A stretch of DNA of 64,000 bases from Vicia villosa. Lineage: Eukaryota; Streptophyta; Magnoliopsida; Fabales; Fabaceae. A program made the translations under genes and the position numbers. The DNA is taken from positions 113,257,466 to 113,321,465 of the forward strand of contig NC_081185.1 of the NCBI RefSeq assembly GCF_029867415.1, read 5' to 3'. Under the pieces are notes generated by a model. It was not told where the DNA came from, searched no databases, and saw only the letters and a list, made by a program, of their open reading frames with translations. This document shows, piece by piece, positions 1 through 10,745 of the stretch (positions are counted from its first letter, which is position 1; every line of letters starts with the position of its first letter).

Positions 1-2750
1 CGTGCTTAGTCTCGGGAACCACTTGGGGGACCAATTCGAACGCTATACAGGGATATTCAAAAGCTTCTCCAGTGAATTCAAGATACTTGGTCTCATCTAT
101 GAAGCTCACCACATACTCCTCTTCACCATACACAGTGACGATCTTACCTTTCGCTGGGTATTTCAGTTTCTGATGGAGAGTTGAAGTCACAGCATTTGCC
201 CCATGTATCCAGGGACGTCCAAGTAGACATGAGTAGGCGGGACGAATATCCATCACATAGAACACGGTATTGAAAGTCTGGGAACCTACTCTGATCGGGA
301 GCTCAACTTTGCCATACACAGTACTCATTGTGCCATCGTAAGCTTTTACTATCACATCACTGGATTTCAACTCAATTCCGTCAACTTTGAGTTTGTCCAG
401 CACCAACTTGGGTAGCACATTCAGAGACGAGCCATTGTTAACCAGTACATGAGCCAGGGTAGTACCACCACATTCAATGGAGATATACAGTGCCTTGTTA
501 TGATTCTTTCCGCTAGGACTCAGATCGGCATCAGAGAACCCAAGGTAGTTATCTGTCGTCAGGTTTGCAATACAATTCTCGAGTTGAGTGACAGTAATCT
601 CTTGTGGCACATGGGCAGCCTCTAAAAACTTCATCATAGCTTTGGCATGAGTTTTGGAACAACTCAGGAGTGACAGCATAGAGATCTTAGAAGGAGTATG
701 CCTCATTTGTTCAACAATGTCATAATCACTCTTGCAAATGATCTTTAGGAATTTGTTCGTTTCTTCAGATGGTGGATTTTCAGTGACAGTCCCAGGTTCA
801 TATAGTGGTCTTTTACCATGATCATCAGCACTTGGGATAATAGTAGCAGCAGGTGAAGCAGTGTTTGGAGAGATCTCTGGAGAAAACACTCTTCCACTTC
901 TTGTCACTTTACTAGTTCCAACAATATTACCCACATCAGGATTGGCATCTTCAGAAACTTTATCAGATTAAAGCTCTTGCTTAACTCCTTGAACATAGAC
1001 CTCGGCACCATAATTCCAAGGGACAGCCTTATCAGAAGAATATGGCATCGGACTAGGTTGAGTGATAACGATCGGAGCCACACGGGGTTCAGCAGAAAGC
1101 TTGAAAGGAGCCTTGGTAGGGATCTTCAACAGGACTTTGGAAATGACGGAGACATCTTCAAACTTTAAACCATGGGAGAAACCTTCGCACAAATCTTCAA
1201 TAGAAGGAATCTTCTCAAATCGGATAGTGCCACGATCCATCCAGCCTTGGATATCTCTTTTCAAATTCTCGCAACCCTTGGGTAGGAGTGCACAGTAATA
1301 ACAGTCAGGGTCGCAACTTGGAAATAAACCAGCTTGCAGCAGCTTTTTCTTGATGTTAGCGAGAGAAGTTGACAGATCTCTTACGTCATAGACATGGATT
1401 GTGTCCATGATAGCATTAACATGTCTTGGATCTTATTTTCAATGCCCAACAATTATCAGCAGTGTGTCCAGGGCTATTGGAGTGATACACACATTTTGCA
1501 TTAGGATCATAATTTGGAGATGTTGTGGTGACGCTCTTTGGAGGATCTCTTATGGTGATCAGGTTGGCTTTCAACAGATGTTGCAGAGCTTGAGATAGAG
1601 GCATGTTAATTGAATTTCCTCCTTGGTCTATCAGTCTTGCGTTGATACTCTTGTCTAGGAGCTTGTTGAGATGTTGGAGTAGAGATGAGGACAGCTCCAA
1701 CAGATTGGTTATGATCATTCTTATCACGGCCCTTCTGACTGTGGACAACGTTAGACTCGTTTCTTCCATGATATGGTTTCTTTGTAGTACCAGAAGATGT
1801 GCCCACTTGAATCTTCCCACTTCGAATACCATTCTCAACACGTTCTCTAGTCAAGATAAGATCAGTAAACCCAGACGAGGAACTACCCAGCAAGTGACTA
1901 TAGAACGGTCCAGTTAGCGTGCCCATGAACATGTCCACTAACTCCCTATCAGTCAAGGAAGGTTGGACTCTTCCAGCTAAATCTCTCCACTTTTGCGCAT
2001 ACTCCTTGAAACTTTCCTTAGGTCCCATAGACATGCTTTGTAGTTGCATGCGAGTTGGTGCAAGATCAGAATTGTATTGGTATTGCCTGTAGAAAGCAAC
2101 AACCAAATCCTCCCAGGTACGGATGTTAGCGCCCTCCAGTTGATAGTACCATTCGAGTTGAGTTCCAGATAAACTTTCCTGAAAGAAATGGATCCAGAGC
2201 CTCTTATCAGCAGTGTGAGGCTGAATCTTTCTTACATACGACCTTAAGTGCATCTTGGGACAGGAGACTCCATCATACTTAGCAAAGGCGGGAGTTTTGA
2301 ATTTCGGAGGAATAACGACCCCAGGAACGAGTCCTAGTTCTTCAAAATCCAGCCCAGGTACCTTTTGAATTTCCACGCTTCTCAGGCGCTCTTCTAGTAG
2401 TCTATACTTCTCATCAGCATAATCCTCGTCTTGAGGATACTCATCTTCTTCTTCTTCTTCTTCTTCCTGACCATCAGAACCTACATGGCTTCCCTGATTG
2501 TTCTTGACACTGAGATCATCCCCTTCCTCTTCCTCTTCCTCGTCTTTAGGAATCCCAGTTTCTTCGGCCTTCTTGGGACGACCTTTGAACCTTCTTCCCA
2601 TGTTGATCACTCCTCTGGGTTTCTTGGTCTTCTTCTCCTTCTTAGTCAGAAGGGCTTTCAGCTCGTCTTGCCCATTGGACAAATTCAGATCAAAGCTTGA
2701 AATTCAACATTCTGAGTTTGGAGATTCTTGACAGATTGTTCGAGATCCAT
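1..2750 (-). pseudogene. Element B gag-protease, degenerate Ogre (Ty3/gypsy Tat lineage)
   Basis: This is the gag-protease frame of the Ogre copy called B here, running off the left window edge. It starts at the ATG at 2750, aligned with the same start in element C (39597). Readable pieces are an acidic Glu/Asp-rich segment, a retrotransposon gag core (LEWYYQLEG, then a QYQYN motif, then MGTLTGPFYSHLL) and a Cys/His knuckle-like CVYHSNSPGHTADNC. The protease site near 450 reads VNNGSS. Against element C there is a one-base loss near 2689, a few-base loss near 1612, a loss of roughly 90 bp near 1425, and a stop TAA at 968. The gene is therefore dead. Identity to C is high, about 90 to 98 percent by eye in stretches. 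No pol of B is inside the window. Confidence 0.88.
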
Positions 2751-3008
2751 CTTTCTTACTGAAATAAACAGCATAAAGATGAGGCATTTGTTTTTATGAA
2801 ACCTGTGATGCGATGTTTATGAATGATATAATTATGCATATGCAATGTTCTCGAGGACCTTGGAATTCAAATTTGTTTAAAACCAAACAAAAAGAAACTT
2901 TATTAATAATACTTAAGGAAAAAGAAATTGTAAATTGTTTTATTATTATCTTTTACAATAATGAAAGTATAAAACTAGAAATAAAATAAAACCAAAAATA
3001 CAAAGTCT
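2751..3008 (-). other. Element B spacer between ORF1 and gag
   Basis: This is AT-rich leader between the stop of ORF1 and the gag ATG. Positions 2751-2849 match the same spacer of element C (39598-39696) with only one difference noted. The match then stops abruptly. I see no gene here. Confidence 0.7.
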
Positions 3009-3910
3009 TCAAGTCTCCCATGGACGCTTCCTTTTTGAACCAATGAAGTTGTTGATGTCTTGCTCCGCTTGAAGTAGTTTTGTGAGCTCTAATACTTTCT
3101 TTTCTTTAGCGCGAAACTGAGCTTCAAAAGTGTCTCTTTCTTCCTTTAGTTGAATCCAAGATCTCTTTAATTCTTCGATGTCAGTTGGCATGTCTGGATG
3201 AGCAATAACTTGAGGAACTTTTTCCTCGCAATCAGGCTCCACTATCACAGGTAGGACATATGGATAAGGCATGATGAGACGTTGAGCACGAGTGCGCACC
3301 CATCTAAGGTAAGGCCCCAAAGGAATGGAGTTTCTTTGCCCCAAGCTCTTGCTATCAATTCTGTTCACCATATCCCATGCTCGTATAAACTTTTGGCAGT
3401 GATTTTGAGTATCATCTTCATAATCAAACACAACCCCTTGTATAAGCATCTGATGAGGACCATCTCTTCGAGCGTAACCAAACTGACGTAAGGCCAAACA
3501 AGGATTATAAGTGATACCCCCTCGTATGCCAAGTAAAGGCACATTAGGATATTGTCCACAGCGGTCGATGATGGTAAAACTCTCCTTGGATAAAGAAAGC
3601 CAACGGATATCAGAATGTGAAAGTGACATTATTCTCTTATGCCATTTCAGCCTTTGGTCGTTCCTCATTACTGAGCGAGGAAAGTGCGAAATAAACCACT
3701 TAGATAGCAAAGGTATGCAACACATGAGAGTCCCTCGTTTCTTCATAGTACGAGTGTGAAGAGAGTGTAGGATGTCTCCAAGCAAAGTAGGAACCGGATT
3801 GCATGTCAGAAATATCTTTATGGCGTGCACATCAATGAACTGATCAGGATTAGGGAATAATACCAAACCATAAATGAGTAAAGCTAATACGTCTTCGAAG
3901 GCTTGATAAC

Positions 3911-3915
3911 TCATG
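3911..3915. other. Target site duplication of the solo LTR (left copy)
   Basis: TCATG here equals TCATG at 5129-5133. It marks the insertion into ORF1 of element B. Confidence 0.9.
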
Positions 3916-5128
3916 TGAAGGATAGAAAAACACTTAGAAAGGGGGGGTTTGAATAAGTGTAGCTTTAAAAACTTAGACAGATAAAAATAAATGCACAGTT
4001 ATTTTTATCCTGGTTCGTTGTTAACTAAACTACTCCAGTCCACCCCCGCAGAGATGATTTACCTCAACTGAGGATTTAATCCACTAATCGCACGGATTAC
4101 AATGGTTTTCCACTTAGTCCGCAACTAAGTCTTCCAGAGTCTTCTGATCACACACTGATCACTCCAGGAACAACTGCTTAGATACCCTCTAAGACTTTTT
4201 CTAGAGTCTACTGATCAACACGATCACTCTAGTTACAATCTGCTTAGTTCACTCCTAAGACTTTCCTAGAGTATTCTGATCAACACGATCACTCTAGTTC
4301 CTTACAACTTAATGTAATCAATTCAAAGAGTTTACAAATGCTTCTTAAAAGCGATAATCACAACTGTGATATTTCTCTTAACGTTTAAGCTTAATCTCAC
4401 TAAAATATTACAACAGCAATGTAGTGAGCTTTGATGAAGATGAAGATTCTGAGTTTAGATTTGAACAGCGTTTCAGCAAGTTAATTTGAATTGTCTTTTT
4501 TCAGGATCGTTAACCTTGCTTCTCATCAGAACTTCATATTTATAGGCGTTTGAGAAGATGACCGTTGGATGCATTTAATGCTTTGCGTGTTCCGTACAGC
4601 ATCGCATTTAATGTTATACGCTTTTGTCAACTACCTCGAGCCTTGTTCACGCTGTGTCTACTGACGTAGCCTTTAGTAGCTTTTAACGTTCCTTTTGTCA
4701 GTCAGCGTAGCTTGCCACTTGTACTTTCTTCTGATCTGATGTTTGTGAATACAACGTTTGAATATCATCAGAGTCAAACAGCTTGGTGCATAGCATCTTC
4801 TGATCTTCTGACCTTGAAGTGCTTCTGAGCGTGATACCATCTTCTGAGCTTCAGTGCTTCTGATCTCATGTTCTTCTAATGCTTCCATAGACCCATGTTC
4901 TGATTCTGCTTCGACCATCTTCTGATGTCTTGCCAGACCATGTTCTGATGTTGCATGCTGAACCCTTTGAGACAAAGCTTCTGAGCGCTGAATTATGCGT
5001 ACTCTTTATATATATTTCCTGAAAGGGAAATTGCATTGGATTAGAGTACCATATTATCTTAAGCAAAATTCATATTATTGTTATCATCAAAACTAAGATT
5101 ATTGATCAGAACAAATCTTGTTCTAACA
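3916..5128 (-). mobile_element. Solo LTR, probably Ty1/copia (SIRE/Maximus-like)
   Basis: This is a 1,213-bp block bounded by TG...CA and flanked on both sides by TCATG (3911-3915 and 5129-5133), a perfect 5-bp target duplication. It contains no ORF, primer site or polypurine tract, so it is a solo LTR left by LTR-LTR recombination. On the minus strand it begins TGTTAGAACAAGATTTG. A TATAAATA box near 4545 supports minus orientation. Positions 4136-4315 hold three diverged copies of a unit of about 64 bp containing the motif CTGATCA..CGATCACTC. Family assignment rests on recalled similarity of legume SIRE/Maximus LTRs and is less sure than the solo-LTR call. Confidence 0.85.
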
Positions 5129-5564
5129 TCATGGACTTCAAAAACATGCGAGCTTTTCCGAATTAGAACTTAGCGAGGAATCCCTTGACTCCACTTCTGG
5201 TCTCCCAATGACCATCAATATCAGACTTCTTAAGATGTAAAGCGGAAGCGATAACTTCCAATTTTGGAGTTTCTTCCAAACCAGTGAACGAGATTTGATC
5301 TCGGATGGAGAGTCCAAGTATGTCAGCAAACTCCTCCATAGTAGGTACCAACTGATAATCCAAGAAAGTAAAGCAATGATGCTCGGGATCGAAGAATTGA
5401 AATAATACACTCATCATTTCTTCGTCAAAACCTGAAGTAACCAAACTAGGCCAGAGACCATGTCTTTCAGTGAATCGGGAACCTCCAGGAATCTCTAATA
5501 CCAACTCTTTCAGTTCGGAAGGTATCTTCACAAAGTTAACTCGAATGGTGTTTCTAGTCTCCAT

Positions 5565-6106
5565 GACCTACAAAACAGAACAAAGATGAATTCTTTGGTC
5601 CTCGAATGGTTAGTCATGATGTTATGATGCTTATGATGTTTATGATGTCATGATGTCAAGTAGATAACAAACACAAACAAGTCACACAATTCTGCCTTAA
5701 AGTTAGGCTTGCATGTAGTCCAGAGGTGCGTACCCTCCCCCTAAAGTTTAGTCGGTTCAAACCTGTCCTATATAAAGATCGGGTTCTAGGGAGCTCATAT
5801 CATTGACCTTTCTCGAAGGCGCTTATCTCAGTTCGGCAATCGAATCGCCAACCGAAAAGGTCCTGAAAGTCCAGTCCATATGAGTGTAGCTTTGAGTATC
5901 AACCAACTTCAGTCGGAACCAAAGCCAGCCATCTCAGTACTTTCTAAAAGGCCAAAGTCAAGTTTGACTAAGGTTCTAAGGGCGAATTAGTGCTTAATGA
6001 CACCACGCAGAAGCCAAGCATTTCCTCAGGTCGGATCCCAAGGAACACCAGGACAAACCAATGTGTCACACTAACGATGGCCATCAGATCAACCACATCA
6101 GTATAC
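5565..6106 (-). other. Element B 5' leader, part left of element A
   Basis: This is noncoding leader between ORF1 of B and the insertion point of A. It continues at 27502. It contains short repeats such as ATGATGTTATGATGCTTATGATG near 5610-5650. The apparent reading frame at 5990-6265 crosses the junction with A and is not a gene. Confidence 0.7.
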
Positions 6107-6111
6107 GCTGT
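6107..6111. other. Target site duplication of element A (left copy)
   Basis: GCTGT here matches GCTGT at 27497-27501. The outer flanks of both copies belong to the leader of element B, so this fixes the insertion site. Confidence 0.95.
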
Positions 6112-6777
6112 TGTCGCACGCTCGCGAAAAAATGAACAGAGTCGCCACCAATATATTTATCCCATAAGGGAAAGGAATATCAGGAAACCTAACAAAGGAA
6201 AGAACAGGGTCTTGCGACCAGAGAATCAAGGTACGGGAGTCGGTTACGCGAGGGGAAGGTATTAGCACCCCTCACGCCCATCGTACTCGATGGTATCCAC
6301 CTATGTTTGTTTCTATCTAAAGGGTGTGTACTATGTCTATGTCTATATATGCGAATGAATGCAAAATGTAGGGAAAATAAAGAATTGTACTCGCACGGGC
6401 CCTACCCCGCTGCCTACGTATCCTTTTCAGGAATCAGAGTTACCGTAGCTCGGCTAAAGATTTTCTGTTTGTTTTTGTGTTTTTTAGTTGGGCGGCGTTA
6501 ACGCTCACGCTCTTGCACAAGGGGACAGCCTAGGATGCAATGGAGCGGAGATAACTTGCCCTTAGAAAGGAGAAAAAGAGATTGGTTTGTATCTTTTAAG
6601 GGTAATTCCATGATGACGAGAACCCACTACAAGGTCTCGCATCACTTCCTCACTTTTGTTTTAAGTCTGAACATTTATTAGGTTTTTTGAAGTGTTTTTT
6701 TGGTTGGTGTTTTTTATGGGGATTTTAACTTTGTGACTTAGATCATACCAAAAAGAGTTTTTGTTTGTTTTTGAATA

Positions 6778-7059
6778 TTTAGAGAACGCACATCGAGGCC
6801 TACGCCACAATCGTTTCTCTAAATAACGGTTAAGAAATACATCGAGGCTTCACACCTCAATCATTTCTTCTCCGCTAAGTAAAAGAGATGCAAAAAGAGT
6901 TTTTTATGAATATTTAGAGAATGCACATCGAGGCCTACGCCACAATCGTTTCTCTAAATAACGGTTAAGAAATACACCGAGGCTTCACACCTCAATCATT
7001 TCTTCTCCGTTAAGTAGGAAAGAACATACATCGGGGCCTACGCCCCAATCATTTCTTTC
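6778..7059 (-). repeat. Five tandem hairpins in the U5-side of the LTR
   Basis: Five inverted repeats follow each other: 6778-6823, 6832-6869, 6913-6958, 6967-7004 and 7018-7059. Outer stems are TTTAGAGAA/TTCTCTAAA (first and third), AAGAAAT/ATTTCTT (second and fourth) and GAAAGAA/TTCTTTC (fifth). The loop sides share a CATCGAGGC...CAATC core. The first pair of hairpins is duplicated as the second pair. The same array occurs in the other LTR at 23546-23827. Confidence 0.8.
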
Positions 7060-8752
7060 TTACTAAGAAATAAAGCAACGGTATGATCTTCATCGATTTT
7101 TATTAAGTATTTTAGAGTTGAAAAGAAAAAGAATGCAAACGGGAACTAAGCCTATTTCTAATCTAAGTGTCATTTACAAGTCTAAGTCCTAATAGAGATG
7201 TTAATGGTTAGGAGTCTTAAGATCTAAGAGACATACAAAATGAAGGCACAATTACAAGCAAAAGTCAAGTAATACAATGATACAAAATTGGTAAAAATCA
7301 TGAAATGAAACAAGCCAAATATAGTATAAAATGGAACTAAAGTACTACTATTTTTATATTGGTTTTTATGAAAGAGAAAGGAACTTTAAATCGAGTAAAA
7401 AACTAAACAAACTAGCCTAAAACTAATATTTTTTATGAGTTCTTATTGTGAAAAATATCAATTAAAGTTCTAACAAAAATTATGATTTTTATTGTTTTAT
7501 CAAAAAGAGATTTAATAACCAAAAACTATGTCAATAGCTAAATTCTAACAAAAACATGGTGTAAGTCAGGGGGTGAGTTATTGAAATGGGGGTGTGAAGA
7601 GCAAGGCTCAAGGCCCAACGAAACAGAGGCCCAAAGAGTTTTTTATTGTAAATATTTTCAGCCAAAAACGCAGGGTACATGGGCCAGAGGGGGATGCTGG
7701 TTAGTGAAAGGCCCAACAGATTTTTGTTACAGCTTTTATGAGGGAGGTTCATGGGCCAAGGGGAGGTGCAATTCGTGTGGCCCACAGGTGGATGATCCAT
7801 ATGATTTCAGATTTTTTATTCAATTTATTATCAGAATGTTGATTATCAAACCATGGCTTGCATTAAACGTGACATGCACATAGCATCAATTGGTCACATT
7901 ATCACTTAAATCACTAAATGACAAAACCAGCACCATAGCCAATCACATAGCAACAACACATCTATTCTGTTATAGTAATAAGACAAAAGCCAAAACAGTG
8001 GGAATGAGGGCCAATCGCGCAGTGCCACGTCAGAAACGGAAAGGGAGGGGCAGTCAATACCCCGACGCCGGAGATACCAACTCCGGTCGTCCTCTTTGTT
8101 TAGCACCGCCGCCGGAATTCGTGGAAAACTCCAGAAAGTTACAAAACCGCCATGGCCTGACTCGGTTTTCATCACTAAGTTCAGATATGCCATTGGATTT
8201 TTCCGATTCCATCTCTAACTCATCAACTGAGCACGAATCTAAAAGCCCTAGATTAACTAAGAATTGCCAAAACACTGCAATACGTTCATAATCCTTCAAC
8301 AAGCGATTATTCTAAGAGAAAGAACGCATATCAAGAACTAGAAGCACGTAAAGGCGAACTGAACTCAGATCAAGATAGAGTATGAGAGTGCATTACAAAC
8401 ACTACACAATCTGTTACGTATCACTAGCATGCCGAGGCGTTCGAAGCACTTACCTGTTCAAATCTTGATTCGCAGCGAAGATAGAGAGAGAGTTTTACGA
8501 CTCCGAGCTTTACGACTCCGAGCTTCTAAGCCGATGATGTATGTGCGTGGTGTAAATTCTTCGGTGTAGGTCTTCAACTGAGAATTAGGCTCGGTTTGGT
8601 TGAAGATCCTGAACTTGCAATGATGCTGATGACGCTTATAAGAACGGTGATGGTGAAGCTATCGCGGATCCATGGCGGTGGCGTGGGAAGTTGATGATAG
8701 TGGAAGTGGTTGATGGTGGTGGTTGGAGGTAGAAGGTAGTTGCGGTGGTCAC

Positions 8753-8875
8753 GGTGGCCGGAGTTGGTTGAGAAGAGAAGTTAGGGTGGCCGGAGTTGGT
8801 TGAGAAGAGAGGTTAGGGTGGCCGGAGGTGGTTGAGAAGAGAGGTTAGGGTGGCCGGAGGTGGTGGAATGAATGA
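8753..8875. repeat. 32-bp minisatellite in the LTR
   Basis: Units start at 8753, 8785, 8817 and 8849 with a GGTGGCCGGAG core followed by GGTTGAGAAGAGA; the last unit is partial. Period is exactly 32. The other LTR has the same array at 25521-25643. It lies in a GA-rich stretch upstream (in + coordinates) of the TATA box. Confidence 0.85.
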
Positions 8876-9020
8876 AGAGAACTGAAGGGGAAGAAGAGTG
8901 AAGAGAGAAAGAGTGGATAGGGTAGAGTGAGGTGAAGAGAGAATGGGGAGGAGAAAGTGAGAGTGAGGTTTCGGAATGAGAGTGTGTAGTGAGAGAGGAA
9001 GAAAAGAGTGAGGTAACCAC

Positions 9021-9029
9021 TTTATATAG
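9021..9029 (-). promoter_or_regulatory. Putative TATA box of element A LTR
   Basis: The minus strand reads CTATATAAAG about 1.7 kb inside the LTR, a normal place for the U3/R border in a long LTR. The 5' LTR copy, which would drive transcription, is at 25789-25797. The start site itself is not visible from sequence. Confidence 0.5.
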
Positions 9030-10728
9030 GAAGCATGTGAACCTCTTTTTCAAGGAATGAATGAGGTGGGGCTTTGGTAGGCATGAATGTAGTGCATTCT
9101 TCCTCAATCTTAATGAGCAAGGGTGATGTTTATAGTAAACTCTTCCTTTGCTTTCATATGTCAGAATCATGCATGGCTTAAATGAATAATGGCTGAGTGT
9201 GGGTGTTGCAAATCCTCAGCCACGATGCCTTGCCGAATTAGCTCAGGTAGCTCACTTTGCCTACACACAACTTCAACCATATGCTCTTGCTTGCCTCCAC
9301 TTTTATGATCAATGTAAAGAGGACATTTGGTAGAGCGAGTTTCATGTTAAGGGTCTCTTGGGATAGTGCTTGGGAGTGTTAGAAAAATAGCCACAAATTC
9401 AATGCTTCCCTACTGCAACACCATGCGCATGCGTGACTCCAATTCTGGCCAACCCGTATACGATGTGTGTATGACTTTGAGCCTTTCCATCTTGGTCCAT
9501 ACATGCCCACTTGCTACCATCCATAGCTTGTTTGAAAGAGGACATGGCAAGGAAGAGTTTAAGATCGGCCTTGTTCAAAATGAGAGTTTGTGGAGAGAGA
9601 AAATTGGACTTAAATTCAGACCACCATGTGTTTGTAGAAATGCCTTACGCATGCAGTAAGTCATGACTGGACCAGATGCACACTGTTGGCTTTGTGAGGT
9701 AGTGACTTTGGACACTCATAATTGATTCAATATCCACTCAATTGACTCAATTCTTGTTTCATTGTATAGAGGGCATGGAGGAGAGAAGAACGATACCAAG
9801 TTTGCCTTCATGGCACTTTTGTAGGGCTCTAAAAATGGCTGGAGATTTGGCATACCACGTGCTTGATGAAATGCCAGGTCGTGACTTGGCCTATGACCTG
9901 GGTTGTGACTTGGTTCAAATGAGATTTCAGGAATTTCACACCACTTTATCTCTTCATACAAGCTTCAAATGAAAAAGTGTCCAACTACAAAGTTGTTCTC
10001 CTCCATGAGAGGAACAACTTTGATGTTGGACATTTCTCCAAAAAATGTCATTTGCCACGTGTAACTCAGTGCTGAAGTGGACTGTCCATCAAGATTTAAA
10101 ACCTCAAAAAAAATTCTAAGTATGAAACTTTCCATTTTTGTCATTTTTCTGTTTTTGGCAACCTTTTGACAAACTCCTGATTTTATCCGTTCCTCGACTT
10201 TTCTTGATTAATCTTCCACCAAAAGTCAATATTTGAATAATTCTTCTGATTTTGACCCCAAAAGTCAACTGTCCCGATTTTTCCGACTATTGATGACATT
10301 CCCGATTAAATCTCCTCCAGTCGATTACAGTCAAACAAACACATCCACCTAGTCAATATGAGAACTTTTCCACACATAGAAGCCATTTCTGATTAAACAT
10401 TAACCAGAAAGTCAACTGGTTGACTTTGGTCAAAGAAACTCTGATTTGAAGAACCAGATGATTTGCAAGCTTGTACCCTCTAACCAAAGTCCTGATTTGA
10501 AGCAGAGAGACACCCCAATCCAGGAGGACTTCAATGAACATAGAGCCACGTGATTATACCTCAGTCTTCTCATTCTTTGATCAAACTTCTTTGCAATGGA
10601 GCTTTTCTTGCTAGCCTCTGAATAACACCTATGATATGAATGCATGGATATGGATTATGACCTAAGGGATGGATGCAAAGCCTAAGCCAGTTAGAAGTTA
10701 AAGGGTGGGACAAATTTGGGGTATGACA

Positions 10729-10745
10729 GCTGCCCCTATTTAATC
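10729..10745 (-). promoter_or_regulatory. Polypurine tract of element A
   Basis: On the minus strand the internal end reads AAATAGGGGCAGC immediately before the 3' LTR start TGTCATACCCC. The position and purine run fit the plus-strand primer site used in reverse transcription. Confidence 0.75.

Larger units (their letters stand above)
3009..5564 (-). pseudogene. Element B ORF1, interrupted by a solo LTR and a stop
   Basis: This is the extra Ogre frame upstream of gag; its function is unknown. It starts at ATG 5564 (METRNT). The N-terminal block runs to a TAA at 5163, then the frame continues after a 1,213-bp insertion (3916-5128) as SYQAFEDVLALLIYG and ends at 3009 with a basic KRKRPWE tail. 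The block FTFLDYQLVPTMEEFADILGL is the signature shared with ORF1 of A and C. Conceptual removal of the insertion and one copy of its target duplication keeps the reading frame, leaving the TAA at 5163 as an extra lesion. Protein similarity to C ORF1 is only moderate, unlike the near-identical gag downstream. Confidence 0.85.
6112..10728 (-). repeat. Element A 3' LTR
   Basis: This 4,617-bp LTR begins TGTCGCACG and ends GGGGTATGACA. It equals 22880-27496 at a constant offset of 16,768 bases from end to end, so there is no net insertion or deletion. The only difference I found is G at 6804 against A at 23572, in a CpG. It contains hairpins (6778-7059), a 32-bp minisatellite (8753-8875) and a TATA box (9021-9029). 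Reading frames inside it are duplicated in both LTRs and are not genes. Confidence 0.96.

Noticed and set aside
7531..10645. Several frames of 60-133 codons in the LTR, repeated at 24299-27413
   Set aside because: Both copies lie in the two LTRs, show no known domain and overlap on both strands.
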